A stretch of DNA of 64,000 nucleotides from Streptoverticillium olivoreticuli subsp. olivoreticuli. GTDB taxonomy: Bacteria > Actinomycetota > Actinomycetes > Streptomycetales > Streptomycetaceae. Shown here one piece after another: positions 1 to 11,430 of the stretch; within the stretch, counting starts at the first letter, position 1; every line of letters starts with the position of its first letter. Under the pieces are notes generated by a model. That model ran no database searches, had not been told where the DNA came from, and saw only the letters and a program-made list of their open reading frames with translations. Where the stretch lies: contig NZ_CP031455.1 of NCBI RefSeq assembly GCF_003391135.1, positions 5,378,001 to 5,442,000 on the forward strand, in the 5' to 3' direction. Both the position numbers and the translations under genes were made by a program.

Positions 1-518
1 AGCAGGAACGCCCGGAGCGCCGACGGCAGGGAGGTGCCGATGACGGCGAGCACGGCGAGCGCGAAGGCGATGTCGGTGGCGGTGGGCACGGCCCAGCCCG
101 CCGTCGAGCCGCCGCCGGTCGTCACCACGGTGAAGTAGACGAGCGCGGGCACGGCCATGCCGCAGACCGCCGCGACGACGGGGAGGACCGCCGCCTTGGG
201 GTCGCGCAGCTCGCCCGCGACCAGCTCGCGCTTGAGCTCGATGCCCGCCACGAAGAAGAAGACGGCCAGCAGCCCGTCGGCCGCCCAGTGCTGGACCGAA
301 AGATTCAGGCCGAGGGAGCCGGGGCCGAAGTGGAACGAGCTGACCGACTGATAGCTGCCGCGCAGCGGGGTGTTCGCCCAGATCAGCGCGGCGACGGCAG
401 CGATGAGCAGCAGCACACCGCCCACGGTCTCGGTACGCAGGGCGTCGGCGAGGTAATTCCGCTCGGGCAGCGGCAACCGGCCGAGGAAGACGGAGCGGCG
501 GTTCTTGGGCGCGGCCAC
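1..518 (-). CDS. nhaA: Na+/H+ antiporter NhaA, N-terminal part (cut by window start)
   Basis: Inner-membrane antiporter that exchanges Na+ for H+ in pH and salt homeostasis. The translation from GTG at 518 gives about 172 residues with hydrophobic segments and the NhaA-typical stretches [13 protein letters not shown] and [13 protein letters not shown]. The GTG is preceded by a strong AGGAGG ribosome site. The ORF is open at base 1, so the C-terminal half is missing here. Its position beside acsA matches the Streptomyces core gene order. Family assignment is firm; ion specificity is family knowledge. Confidence 0.9.
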   Translation of the reverse strand, partial: MAAPKNRRSVFLGRLPLPERNYLADALRTETVGGVLLLIAAVAALIWANTPLRGSYQSVSSFHFGPGSLGLNLSVQHWAADGLLAVFFFVAGIELKRELVAGELRDPKAAVLPVVAAVCGMAVPALVYFTVVTTGGGSTAGWAVPTATDIAFALAVLAVIGTSLPSALRAFL

Positions 519-720
519 GGCGGAGGACCTCCTGGGGTCGACTGGATACACGTGTGCTGTGTGCCGACCAGACTTCCCGGCGCGCCCATGATTCTTGTCG
601 CGTTTTTGACGCGATGAATACTTACCTTAGCCCGAAAGTGTGAGGGGCACCCGGCGCGATGCCGGGTGCCCCTCACTCGTACGGGATGTCTTCTGGCTGC
701 CCCAAGGGCTGCGCTACCTG

Positions 721-2688
<1,968 letters not shown>

Positions 2689-2916
2689 GACATCTCCCTT
2701 TCCCAGGGTGCCCGTTGCGTCCCGGTCCATAGCTCATCAGCCCGGGGTGCACTCTGACAAGGGTTGTCGGAAAAAACTGGTTTAGACCTTTGTGCGGACC
2801 GGTTGTTCGAGGTCAGACGGGTGATGCGGGGGCGGCCGGGGAGGTGCCCAGGTGCGGACCGGGCAAGGCGCCGGGGCGGCCGGAGCCCGTACCGCTCCCG
2901 GCTCGGCCGCCATCCC

Positions 2917-5244
2917 TCAGACGGCGTCGAGAACTTCCGGCCGCACTGCCTTGAAGGTCCGCGAGCGCTGGTTGAGAACATAGGCCTGGGCCTCGGCCAC
3001 GTGGAAATACATCCCCTGGAGCTGAAGCGTTCCTTCCGCCACGCGGCGGGCGACGGACGCATGGGCCATCAGGTGGTCGAGCTGCTGCATCACATTGACG
3101 AGCGCGAGGCGTTCGACGTCGTCCGCCACGGGGCGGTCGGCCAGCGCGACCTCGCCGCGGCCGAGCCGGCCGATCCGCTGCATCCGGGCCAGGCTCGGGC
3201 GGCCGTGCCGCAACCAGCGGGTGAGCGAGGTCTGCTGGGCGCCCGGCCCCTGGTCTGCGGCGTCGAGCAGCGCCTGCATCGCCCCGCATCCGGAGTGCCC
3301 GCAGACGGTGATGGTGCCGACCTCCAGCACCTCCACCGCGTACTCCACGGCGGCGCCGACCGAATCGCAGGTGCCGTCGGAGCCGGGCGGAGGCATCAGA
3401 TTGCCGACGTTGCGCACGGTGAACAGATCGCCGGGACCGCTGGAGGTGATCATGCTCGTCACCAGCCGGGAGTCGGCGCAGGTGAGGAAGAGCTGGGTGG
3501 GGCGCTGCCCTTCGAGGGCGAGCCGGGCCAGCTCGTCCCGCACCAGGGGGGCCGTGTGGCGCTGGAACGCGGTGACCCCGCCGAGGAGCTGCCGCCCGCC
3601 GCCGGTGTCCGCGGTGTCGTGGTCGACGGCGGGGCGGGTGCAGTGGTGATTGCGCCAGGGGGTCCATGGGTGGCACGCGTGGGCGCTGGACGGCTCGGCG
3701 ATCGGCTGCCCCCCGCGCCCGCGGAGGGTGACCCAACCACCCTGTGCCCGGTGGGTGTCGGTCCATGACTGCAGGGCGTCATAGGCGGCGTGATCCATGA
3801 ACGAACCTCCCAGTTCGACCACCACGCCCGCGCGGGCGGGCACTTGTGCCAGCGCCCGGGTCAGCCGTGGCACCGCGAGGAACGTCAACTGACCGCTGAC
3901 GACGACCAGGTGACCGCTCGGCCGGGCCTCGACGGTGATACGGGTGTGGGCGAGCCGCCGCAGGGAGAGGAAGGCGGCGACCACGACCCCGACCGTGAGC
4001 CCCTGGAGCACGCCGAGCAGCACCACCGACCCCAGGGTGGCCGCGTACATCGGGAAGTCCCGGTGCCGCCGCACGTGCTTGATGTGGGCGAAGCTCACCA
4101 TCTTGACGCCGACGGCCATGACCAGCGCGGCCAGCGCCGCCAAGGGGATCAGCTCCAGCACGGAAGTGAGCAGGCCCGCGCAGAGCAGCACCCACACCCC
4201 GTGCAGGACCGTGGACTTACGGGTGGCGGCCCCCGCCCTGACGTTCGCCGAGCCGCGCAGCGCGCCACCGGCGATCGGCAGCCCGCCCAGCAGCCCGGAC
4301 ACCACATTCGCCGCCCCTTGCCCGACGAGCTCCCGGTCGAGCGCGGCCGGGCCGGCCGGCGCGTCCGGCTGCTCGGCCCGCAACCGGTCGACCGCCACCG
4401 CGGACAGCAGCGACTCCATGCTCGCGACGAGGGTGACCGTCAGGACGGCCGCGAACACCCCGAGCACCGGCCCCTCCGGCAGGGCGGGCATTGCCTGGAA
4501 CTCCCACCGGGGCAGCGAGACCCGGGGCAGGGTCAGCCCGGTGGCGGCCGCGGTGGCCACGGCGACCGCGGCCAGCGGCGCCGGGACCGTGCGCAGCCCA
4601 TGGCCGAATCGCCCCGGCAGCCGGGGCCAGGCGACCAGCACGGCCAGCGTGATCGCGCCGACGAGCAGGGCCGACGGGTGCGGGTCCGTCAGCACCGAGG
4701 GAAGCGCGGCGAGATTGGCCGGTGCCGAGCTGTACGGGCTGCCGCCCAGGACGACATGGACCTGTCCGAGCGCGATGGTGACGCCGATGCCCGCGAGCAG
4801 GCCGTGCACGATGGCCGGGCTGACGGCGGGCGCGGCGCGGGCCACCCGGGCCGCGCCGAGCGCCAGTTGGGCCAGGCCCGCGAGGACGGTGATCGCGCAG
4901 GTGGCCCGCCAGCCGTACCTCTGCACCAGCTCCGCGGTCACCACGACGAGCCCCGTGGCGGCGCCGCTGACCTGGAGCGGGGCGCCGCCCAGCAGTCCCG
5001 GGACGATGCCGCCGACCGCCGCCGCGACCAGGCCGGCGCGGAGCGGGGCGCCGGTGGCCAGGGCGATGCCCAGGGAGAGCGGGACGGCGATCAGGAAGAC
5101 GACCACGGAAGCGGAGAGATCCCGCCGCCAGCCGGACCCGCCGGAGATGCGTTTTCCGCTGCGTTGTGAGTCCGTCGAGTCTGTTGTTTCCGACGTACCC
5201 GTTGTCTTCGACGTATCCGTCGTATTCGTCGACTGAGGCTGCAT
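2917..5244 (-). CDS. SulP family anion transporter fused to beta-carbonic anhydrase
   Basis: A 775-residue fusion. Residues about 40-440 are a polytopic SulP transporter, followed by a short STAS-like segment (about 440-500). The last 220 residues are a beta-class carbonic anhydrase with zinc-site motifs CADSR and CGHSGC and the VRNVGN loop. SulP proteins carry bicarbonate or sulfate; the fused anhydrase argues for HCO3-, converting CO2/HCO3- at the membrane face. The N terminus is a Ser/Thr-rich linker. A 298-bp gap (5245-5542), slightly less GC-rich, precedes it and probably holds its promoter; I see no gene there. Substrate is inferred. Confidence 0.9.
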   Translation of the reverse strand: MQPQSTNTTDTSKTTGTSETTDSTDSQRSGKRISGGSGWRRDLSASVVVFLIAVPLSLGIALATGAPLRAGLVAAAVGGIVPGLLGGAPLQVSGAATGLVVVTAELVQRYGWRATCAITVLAGLAQLALGAARVARAAPAVSPAIVHGLLAGIGVTIALGQVHVVLGGSPYSSAPANLAALPSVLTDPHPSALLVGAITLAVLVAWPRLPGRFGHGLRTVPAPLAAVAVATAAATGLTLPRVSLPRWEFQAMPALPEGPVLGVFAAVLTVTLVASMESLLSAVAVDRLRAEQPDAPAGPAALDRELVGQGAANVVSGLLGGLPIAGGALRGSANVRAGAATRKSTVLHGVWVLLCAGLLTSVLELIPLAALAALVMAVGVKMVSFAHIKHVRRHRDFPMYAATLGSVVLLGVLQGLTVGVVVAAFLSLRRLAHTRITVEARPSGHLVVVSGQLTFLAVPRLTRALAQVPARAGVVVELGGSFMDHAAYDALQSWTDTHRAQGGWVTLRGRGGQPIAEPSSAHACHPWTPWRNHHCTRPAVDHDTADTGGGRQLLGGVTAFQRHTAPLVRDELARLALEGQRPTQLFLTCADSRLVTSMITSSGPGDLFTVRNVGNLMPPPGSDGTCDSVGAAVEYAVEVLEVGTITVCGHSGCGAMQALLDAADQGPGAQQTSLTRWLRHGRPSLARMQRIGRLGRGEVALADRPVADDVERLALVNVMQQLDHLMAHASVARRVAEGTLQLQGMYFHVAEAQAYVLNQRSRTFKAVRPEVLDAV

Positions 5245-5542
5245 GGGCGTTCCCGTCTTCGTCGGGGCGGCGCGGCCGCGGATGGGACGCGGCCGTGGTC
5301 ACGGCGTGCAGCGGCGGGAGCTGGCTGCGGTGGCGGGGGTGTATCAACACTCGGTAAACGAATCGTAATGGAGAGTAAAGGTGGAGGGAAGGCCGGAAGG
5401 TCGACGAAGAGTGCGATTCCTCCTATCGAGTGAAGACGTGTCTTTATCTGCCAGCTGTTCTTCGATTTCGTTCTGTGTGGGGGGTGTTGCCTGTGTCGAG
5501 TGCGCTACGGCTGTTTCCCGCCGTTTCTTTTCGGGACTCCGA

Positions 5543-6538
5543 TCAGGCGGGCAGCGGTGCGGTGGCCGCCTGCCGCTCGTCGAGGACGAACGAGGGGTCG
5601 ACCTGGGCGGCCAGATCGGCGCCGGTCTTGGCGTTGCCCCAGCTCTCCGCGTTCTTCAGGTGGAAGTGCACCATCTGTCGCGTGTAGCGCTGCCAGTCGC
5701 GCCGCTCGTACGCGCCGTCCGCCGTCTCACGAAGCGTCCGCAGCGCCGCCCGGTTGGACTCCTCGAGCAGCCCGAAGCGGGGCGGCCGGCCCTTCTCCAT
5801 GGCCCGCACCCAGTCGGAGTGGCCGACCGTGACCAGCAGGTCGTCACCGACCTCCGCACGCAGGAAGTCGAGGTCGTCGGCTCCCTGCACCTTGTTGCCG
5901 ACCACCTTCAGGGAGACCCCGAAGTCCTGTGCGTACTCCTTGTACTGGCGGTAGACCGAGACTCCCTTGCGGGTGGGCTCGGCCACCAGGAACGTCATGT
6001 CGAAGCGGGTGAACATCCCGGACGCGAAGGAGTCGCTGCCCGCCGTCATGTCGACGACGACATACTCACCGGGGCCGTCGACAAGGTGGTTGAGGCACAA
6101 CTCGACCGCGCCGACCTTGGAGTGGTAGCAGGCGACTCCAAGGTCGGACTCGGTGAACGGGCCGGTGGCCATCAGCCGGACCGAGGCGCCGTCGTCCAGC
6201 GGCACGGTGCGGGCGCAGGCCGCGTAGACGGGGTTCTCCTCGTCCACCCGCAGCAGCCGTGAGCCCTCGCCCGGCGGGGTCGTCTTGATCATCGTGGCGG
6301 CGGAGGTGATCCGGGGGTTGCCGCCGCGCAGATAGTCCTTGATCAAAGGGAGCTGGGCGCCCATCGCGGGCAGTGCGGCGGCCTCCTCGTCGTCCAGCCC
6401 GAGCGCGGCGCCGAGGTGCTGGTTGATATCGGCGTCCACCGCGATCAGGGGGGCGCCGTCCGCGGCGAGATGGCGGATGAACAGTGAGGACAGCGTGGTC
6501 TTGCCGCTGCCGCCCTTGCCTACGAAAGCGATCTTCAT
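5543..6538 (-). CDS. CooC/MinD-like P-loop ATPase
   Basis: A 331-residue SIMIBI-class ATPase. It opens with MKIAFVGKGGSGKTTL, a deviant Walker A with two lysines, and has VDADINQHL (switch region) and VVVDMTAGSDSFASG (Walker B-like). This is the arrangement of CooC proteins, which in other bacteria help insert nickel into CO dehydrogenase, but no nickel enzyme lies nearby, so the client is unknown. I chose ATG 6538; TTG 6547 and GTG 6544 are in-frame alternatives without a clearly better ribosome site. It is divergent from the Fic-like gene across about 100 bp that probably holds both promoters. Confidence 0.8.
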   Translation of the reverse strand: MKIAFVGKGGSGKTTLSSLFIRHLAADGAPLIAVDADINQHLGAALGLDDEEAAALPAMGAQLPLIKDYLRGGNPRITSAATMIKTTPPGEGSRLLRVDEENPVYAACARTVPLDDGASVRLMATGPFTESDLGVACYHSKVGAVELCLNHLVDGPGEYVVVDMTAGSDSFASGMFTRFDMTFLVAEPTRKGVSVYRQYKEYAQDFGVSLKVVGNKVQGADDLDFLRAEVGDDLLVTVGHSDWVRAMEKGRPPRFGLLEESNRAALRTLRETADGAYERRDWQRYTRQMVHFHLKNAESWGNAKTGADLAAQVDPSFVLDERQAATAPLPA

Positions 6539-6639
6539 GTTCACCAAGCGTAGGGCGATGGCCGCAGAAAGTGAGAGCCGCGCGTGAAGAAGACCACTCC
6601 TTCGGGGGGTGTGAAGCCAAAGTGCGTACTGTTTTACCC

Positions 6640-7461
6640 ATGAGTACGACTGCCGACCCGCTCGCGGCCCTGGGTTCGCTCCCTGGCGTTGCCGACTCCG
6701 TGGACTCCGTGCGCAAGGCGGTGGACCGTGTCTACGGTCACCGGGTGATGCGCCGCCGCAGCAATGAGATCGCCTCCGAGGCCGCGCTGCGCGGAGCGCG
6801 TGGCTCCGCGGCGCTCTCCGGCGCCGACTGGGCGCTCGAAGAGGTGCGTCGCCGCACCGACTTCAGCGTCGAAGGCGAGCCGCGGACGGTGGGTGCGGCC
6901 CTGAGGCTCACTGCCGAGGCGGGGCAACTGCTGAGCGTATGGCGGCAGTCGCCGCTGCGGGTGCTGGCCAGGCTGCACCTGGTGGCGGCGGGCGGCAACC
7001 GGCCCGACGAGACGGTGGGGCGGCCCCGGCTGGCGGGCGAACCGGTCGACGAGCCGCTGATCGAGCTGGAGCTGCCGAGCGCCTCCGAGGTGTCGGGGCG
7101 GCTGGACGGGCTGGCCGAGCTGCTGATCGCGGGCAGTGGGGCGCCCGCGCTGGTGACGGCCGCCGTGGTGCACGGCGAACTGCTCGCGCTGCGACCCTTC
7201 GGATCGTGCAACGGCCTGGTGGCGCGCACCGCCGAGAGGATCGTCCTCGTCGGCAGCGGGCTCGACCCCAAGTCGGTCTGCCCCGCGGAGGTGGGTCACG
7301 CCGAATTGGGCCGGGCGGCCTACGTGGCGGCGCTCGACGGCTATGTGTCCGGTACGCCCGAGGGGGTGGCGGCCTGGATCATCCACTGTGCCCGCGCCCT
7401 GGAGCTGGGAGTGCGGGAGAGCACGGCCGTCTGCGAGGCGCTTCAGCGCGGAGCGGCCTGA
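6640..7461 (+). CDS. Fic/DOC-like protein with degenerate active site
   Basis: A 273-residue protein from ATG 6640. Near residue 190 it carries LRPFGSCNGLVAR, which aligns with the Fic motif HPFxxGNGxxxR but has Arg for the catalytic His and Cys for the first Gly. Fic enzymes AMPylate target proteins using that His, so this copy is probably inactive for that chemistry or has another role. It is mostly helical by composition, with no signal peptide or membrane segment. An orthologue sits at this place in the Streptomyces core order, often under a vague 'oxidoreductase' label; I see no oxidoreductase motif. Confidence 0.7.
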   Translation: MSTTADPLAALGSLPGVADSVDSVRKAVDRVYGHRVMRRRSNEIASEAALRGARGSAALSGADWALEEVRRRTDFSVEGEPRTVGAALRLTAEAGQLLSVWRQSPLRVLARLHLVAAGGNRPDETVGRPRLAGEPVDEPLIELELPSASEVSGRLDGLAELLIAGSGAPALVTAAVVHGELLALRPFGSCNGLVARTAERIVLVGSGLDPKSVCPAEVGHAELGRAAYVAALDGYVSGTPEGVAAWIIHCARALELGVRESTAVCEALQRGAA

Positions 7462-7574
7462 CGGGCCGGCCCCGGTCCCCTGGCCGGGGCCGAGGCGCGC
7501 TTCCGGGCCGGGGCGCCCGGGGCCGAGGAGGGCTCCGAGTCGGGAGAAGTGCTGGAAAACCTGGAGACAGGGTT

Positions 7575-7606
7575 GCGGCGGTACCGGTCAAATCCGGTAC
7601 CGCCGC
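7575..7606. terminator. Perfect 13-bp hairpin between convergent genes
   Basis: Arms 7575-7587 and 7594-7606 are perfectly complementary (GCGGCGGTACCGG with its complement) around the loop TCAAAT. It lies in the 400-bp gap (7462-7861) between the Fic-like gene (+) and the HAD gene (-), so it could stop transcription from either side. No T-tract follows, as is common in Streptomyces. I see no gene in the rest of this gap. Confidence 0.55.
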
Positions 7607-7861
7607 TGGCATGTTCGCCGGGTTACCATGCGTGCACGATGTTTGCCCATCAGGTCGAGACTTCGCTCGCCCCTGGTGCGGCTGGCCCGTAATCGACGGG
7701 TCGGCGTCGCGTGGGTGCCCGACGTTCATGCTCGGTCCGTGGGGCCGTGGTGCGTGAAGGGCTTCCTCATCGGATGTCCCTGGTCTCGCGGGCCGTTGAT
7801 TCCTTTCTACTCCTGTCGCCCACGAAGCGGAAGCCCAAGCCGCAGTTCTTTGCTTTTGCCT

Positions 7862-8707
7862 TCAAAGGCGGGCAATGCGGGCGCCGGGTGTGCGGCGTCG
7901 GCTGGCGAGCCAGACCAGGCTCGCGGTGGCGACGGCCGCGCCGACCGCGGCGGCGGTGACAAGGGCGGGGCGGGAAGGCAAAGAGAGGGCCGGAACGCGC
8001 TGCTTGAGGCGCACCGGCCGGTTGAAGGACAGGATCGGCCAGTCGCGGGCGGCCGCCTCCCGGCGCAACGCGCGGTCCGGATTCACCGCGTGCGGGTGCC
8101 CCACCGATTCGAGCATCGGGATATCGGTCACCGAGTCGCTGTACGCATAGCAGCGCGCGAGATCGTATCCCTCGGACTCCGCGAGCTCCCTGATGGCCTC
8201 GGCCTTGGTCGGGCCATAGGCGTAGTACTCGACTTCGCCGGTGAAGGCGCCGTCCTCGACGACCATGCGGGTGGCGACCACGCGGTCCGCGCCGAGGAGT
8301 TCACCGATCGGCTCGACGACCTCGGCGCCGGAGGTGCTGACAATCACCACGTCGCGGCCGGCGGTGTGGTGTGCTTCGATGAGAGAGGCGGCCTCGTCGT
8401 AAATGATCGGGTCGATGAGTTCGTGCAGAGTCTCCGCGACGAGCTCACGGACCTGCTGGACATTCCAGCCCCGGCAGAGCGCGGAGAGATACTCGCGCAT
8501 CCGCTCCATCTGGTCATGATCGGCGCCGCCGGCGAGGAAGACGAACTGCGCGTATGCGGTTCGCAGGACGGCGCGTCGGTTGATCAAACCGCCTTGGTAG
8601 AAGGACTTGCTGAAGGTGAGCGTGCTCGACTTGGCAATGACCGTCTTGTCCAGATCAAAGAACGCGGCTGTCCGGGACAGCGAGTGGTTTTCCACGGTGC
8701 CGAGCAT
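7862..8707 (-). CDS. HAD-IB phosphatase, membrane-tailed (differentiation-associated family)
   Basis: A 281-residue SerB-like HAD hydrolase. Motif I is FFDLDKT (nucleophile D18, acid D20), motif II VIVSTSG, and motif IV SDSVTDIP. A hydrophobic segment near residues 250-270 followed by basic residues suggests a C-terminal membrane anchor with the catalytic domain in the cytoplasm. HAD-IB enzymes remove phosphate from small phospho-metabolites; the substrate is unknown. Streptomyces orthologues at this locus are labelled 'morphological differentiation-associated', which is annotation history rather than something visible here. It is divergent from the Tad operon. Confidence 0.85.
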   Translation of the reverse strand: MLGTVENHSLSRTAAFFDLDKTVIAKSSTLTFSKSFYQGGLINRRAVLRTAYAQFVFLAGGADHDQMERMREYLSALCRGWNVQQVRELVAETLHELIDPIIYDEAASLIEAHHTAGRDVVIVSTSGAEVVEPIGELLGADRVVATRMVVEDGAFTGEVEYYAYGPTKAEAIRELAESEGYDLARCYAYSDSVTDIPMLESVGHPHAVNPDRALRREAAARDWPILSFNRPVRLKQRVPALSLPSRPALVTAAAVGAAVATASLVWLASRRRTPGARIARL

Positions 8708-8843
8708 AGGGGCCCTCCATTCGGCGTAAGCTGAGGCGTGTGGGTTTGCCTGAGAAGGCTCTCGGGTACACCATGGAAGTCACGGATCGTTCGCGACCGT
8801 GTCTAACCCGGCCCGACTCCTCCCCCCCCGAGTCGGCCGTGGG

Positions 8844-8878
8844 GACGACCCCCGCTCTCCCCCCCGGCGGGGGTCGTC
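8844..8878. terminator. Strong 12-bp hairpin in the leader of the Tad operon
   Basis: GACGACCCCCGC (8844-8855) pairs perfectly with 8867-8878 around a C-rich loop. It sits in the 453-bp gap 8708-9160 between the HAD gene (-) and the ssd/tad operon (+), which has no credible gene. It may be a terminator or attenuator in the operon leader. A weaker hairpin GACTC/GAGTC lies just upstream (8815-8834). Confidence 0.4.
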
Positions 8879-9002
8879 GCATGTCCGGATGTGTTTTGAC
8901 CATCCCCACCCGCCTCCTCTCCTTCCTCTCGGCCTCGCGGCGCCGTGGTCTCCTCTCCTTCATACGCGTCACGCTGCGTAATCGCCAGGCTGCTCTCCGG
9001 AA

Positions 9003-9051
9003 GTCACCGGTATAGGTGACCGGGATATTCACAACGGCTCAGTTGTCCACA
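9003..9051 (+). promoter_or_regulatory. Candidate operator and DnaA box upstream of the Tad operon
   Basis: GTCACC-N6-GGTGAC (9003-9020) is a perfect 6-bp inverted repeat. TTGTCCACA at 9043-9051 matches the DnaA-box form preferred in Streptomyces. Both lie about 110-160 bp before the first tad gene, in a locally AT-richer stretch. A single DnaA box can occur by chance in this GC range, so this is suggestive only. Confidence 0.35.
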
Positions 9052-9160
9052 GTTTTCAACCAAGATCCACATGATTTTTCAGTTCCGGGCACGGTGATTC
9101 CCCGCGCTGTTCCGCGATGTTCGTGGAAGCGAGAGCGCGTAGTGGGACGGGGAGGACATC

Positions 9161-10276
9161 GTGGCCGGATCCAGTGCATCCGATTGGCCGCCCGCCGCCG
9201 AGGCGAGACGGGCCGGTCCCTTGATCGTCGCGGAGGACGAGGCGCTGCTCGACGATCTCCTGCGGCTCTGCGCCGCGGCGGGAGCGGTGCCCGAGGTCGC
9301 GCACACAATGCCCGCGCGCAGAGGGGCTTGGGAGCGGGCACCCCTGGTCCTGGTCGGTGACGACTGCGCGGGCCGCCTCGGCAAGGACGCCGCCGCGGCC
9401 CCGGGCGAAGGGGTCGTGCTCGTCGGCAGGGACCAGGAAGACCCAGGCATCTGGCGACGGGCCGTGGAGCTCGGCGCCCGCGGGGTCGCCCTGCTGCCGG
9501 AGAACGAGGCATGGCTGGTCGACCGGATCGCCGACGCCGTGGAGGAGGGCGGGCGGCCCGCCCTGACCGTCGGGGTGATCGGCGGCCGAGGAGGAGCGGG
9601 AGCGAGCACGCTGGCGTGCGCCCTCGCCGTCGGCGCGGCCCGCTCCGAGCGGCGCACCATGCTCATCGACGGCGACCCGCTGGGCGGGGGGCTGGACGTG
9701 CTGTTCGGCGGCGAGAAGGCGGAAGGGCTCCGCTGGCCGGCCTTCGCCGACTCGCGCGGCCGGGTGGCGGGCCAGGCGCTGGAGGAGGCGCTGCCCGAGC
9801 TGCACGCGCTGCGCCTGCTCAGCTGGGACAGGGGGACGTGCGCGAGCGTGCCGCCCGACGCCATGCGGGCCGTCCTCGGCGCGGCGCGCAGGCGCGGAGG
9901 GGTGGTCGTCGTCGACCTGCCGCGGCGGCTCGACGATGCCGCCGTCGAGGCCCTCGGGCAGCTGGACATGGGCCTGTTGGTGGTGCCCGCCGAGCTGCGC
10001 GCCGTGGTGGCGGCGCAGCGTGTCGCGTCCACGGTGGGGATGGTGCTCGGCGACCTCAGGGCGGTCGTGCGCGGCCCCTGCGGGTCCGGGCTCGACGGGG
10101 AGGAGATCGCCCGCCTTCTCGGTCTGCCGCTCGCCGGTGAGCTGCCCGGGGACCCCGGTCTGCCCGCCGCGTTGGCCGCAGGACGCCCGCCGGGCTCCGA
10201 TCGCGGACCGCTCGCCCGGTTCTGCGCGGAGTTCTGGAGCCAGTTGACCGTCGACGGCAGCGGGGTCTCGCCATGA
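9161..10276 (+). CDS. Ssd/CpaE-like septum-site/Tad localisation ATPase
   Basis: A 371-residue MinD/ParA-superfamily protein starting at GTG 9161 after a strong GGAGGA site. The P-loop region GGRGGAGASTLA lacks the catalytic lysine of a Walker A, as in actinobacterial Ssd (septum-site determining) and CpaE proteins. LIDGDPLGGGLD follows. In the family it places the Tad secretion apparatus or affects septation. It is the first gene of the tad operon and its stop overlaps the tadA start by ATGA. ATP binding is uncertain given the missing lysine. Confidence 0.85.
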   Translation: MAGSSASDWPPAAEARRAGPLIVAEDEALLDDLLRLCAAAGAVPEVAHTMPARRGAWERAPLVLVGDDCAGRLGKDAAAAPGEGVVLVGRDQEDPGIWRRAVELGARGVALLPENEAWLVDRIADAVEEGGRPALTVGVIGGRGGAGASTLACALAVGAARSERRTMLIDGDPLGGGLDVLFGGEKAEGLRWPAFADSRGRVAGQALEEALPELHALRLLSWDRGTCASVPPDAMRAVLGAARRRGGVVVVDLPRRLDDAAVEALGQLDMGLLVVPAELRAVVAAQRVASTVGMVLGDLRAVVRGPCGSGLDGEEIARLLGLPLAGELPGDPGLPAALAAGRPPGSDRGPLARFCAEFWSQLTVDGSGVSP

Positions 10277-11430
10277 GCGCCGAGCTGCTGGACGCCGTGC
10301 GGCTGAGGCTCGCCGAGAGCGGTACGGAGCCCACACCGGCCCGGGTGGCGGAGGCGCTGCGCCGTGAAGGGCGGCTGCTGGGGGACGCCGAAGTGCTCGG
10401 TGTCGTCACCCGGTTGCGGTCCGAGCTGGTCGGCACCGGCCCGTTGGAGCGGCTGCTCGCCGAACCGGAGGTCACCGATGTGCTCGTCACCGCGCCCGAT
10501 CAGGTGTGGGTCGACCGGGGTTCCGGGCTGGAGCGCACGGGGGTGACCTTCCCCGACGCCGCCGCGGTGCGCCGTCTCGCACAGCGGCTCGCCGCGATCG
10601 CCGGGCGGCGTCTGGACGATGCCCGGCCATGGGTGGATGCCCGGCTTCCGGACGGGACGCGGCTGCATGCCGTGCTGCCCCCGGTGGCCGTGGGCTCGAC
10701 GTGCCTCTCGTTGCGGGTGGTGCGGCCGCGCGCCTTCACCCTGGACGATCTGGTGGTCGCGGGGACCGTTCCGCCGGGCGGTGAACGCTTGTTGAGGGCG
10801 GTGTTGGAGGCACGGCTCTCCTTTGTGATCAGTGGAGGGACCGGTAGCGGGAAGACGACGTTGCTGACGACTTTGCTCGGGCTGGTCTCTCCGGGCGAGC
10901 GGATCGTTCTGGCCGAGGATTCGGCGGAGCTGCGGCCGGACCATCCGCATGTCGTGCGGCTGGAGACGCGGCCCGCGAACCAGGAAGGAATCGGCCTGGT
11001 CACGCTGCGGGATCTGGTGCGCCAGGCGCTGCGGATGCGTCCGGACCGGCTGGTGGTCGGTGAGGTCCGGGGCCCCGAGGTCACCGACCTGCTGGCCGCG
11101 TTGAACACGGGGCACGAGGGAGGTTGTGGCACGGTCCACGCGAATGCCGCGGCGGACGTTCCGGCCCGTTTGGAGGCTCTGGGGTCCACGGCGGGCCTCG
11201 ATCGGGCGGCGCTGCACAGTCAGTTGGCGGCGGGGCTGGCCGTCGTGATCCATCTCGTCCGGGAGCGCGGAGGGCTGCGGCGCGTCGCCGAGGTGCATGT
11301 ACTGGACCGCGACCGGGCGGGGTTCGTCACGACCGTGCCCGCGGCCGTCCGCGGTCCGGAGGGGTTCGAGCGGGCGCGCGGCTGGGATCGGCTGGCGGAG
11401 CTGTGCGAGCGCGGGGGGTGTGCGCCATGA
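10273..11430 (+). CDS. tadA: Tad secretion ATPase TadA (CpaF/VirB11 family)
   Basis: The 385-residue cytoplasmic motor for Flp pilus assembly. It has Walker A SGGTGSGKTTLL, an Asp/Glu box around IVLAEDSAEL, Walker B LVVGEVRGPEV, and the His box GTVHANAA. Length and motif order are typical of CpaF. The ATG overlaps the preceding stop (ATGA), and its own stop overlaps tadB the same way, indicating translational coupling. Confidence 0.93.
   Translation: MSAELLDAVRLRLAESGTEPTPARVAEALRREGRLLGDAEVLGVVTRLRSELVGTGPLERLLAEPEVTDVLVTAPDQVWVDRGSGLERTGVTFPDAAAVRRLAQRLAAIAGRRLDDARPWVDARLPDGTRLHAVLPPVAVGSTCLSLRVVRPRAFTLDDLVVAGTVPPGGERLLRAVLEARLSFVISGGTGSGKTTLLTTLLGLVSPGERIVLAEDSAELRPDHPHVVRLETRPANQEGIGLVTLRDLVRQALRMRPDRLVVGEVRGPEVTDLLAALNTGHEGGCGTVHANAAADVPARLEALGSTAGLDRAALHSQLAAGLAVVIHLVRERGGLRRVAEVHVLDRDRAGFVTTVPAAVRGPEGFERARGWDRLAELCERGGCAP

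Noticed and set aside
8740-9015. Possible 91-residue gene from GTG 8740 upstream of the Tad operon
   Set aside because: The frame runs through a strong 12-bp hairpin and poly-C tracts, its composition is not protein-like and there is no ribosome site. I treat it as leader DNA.
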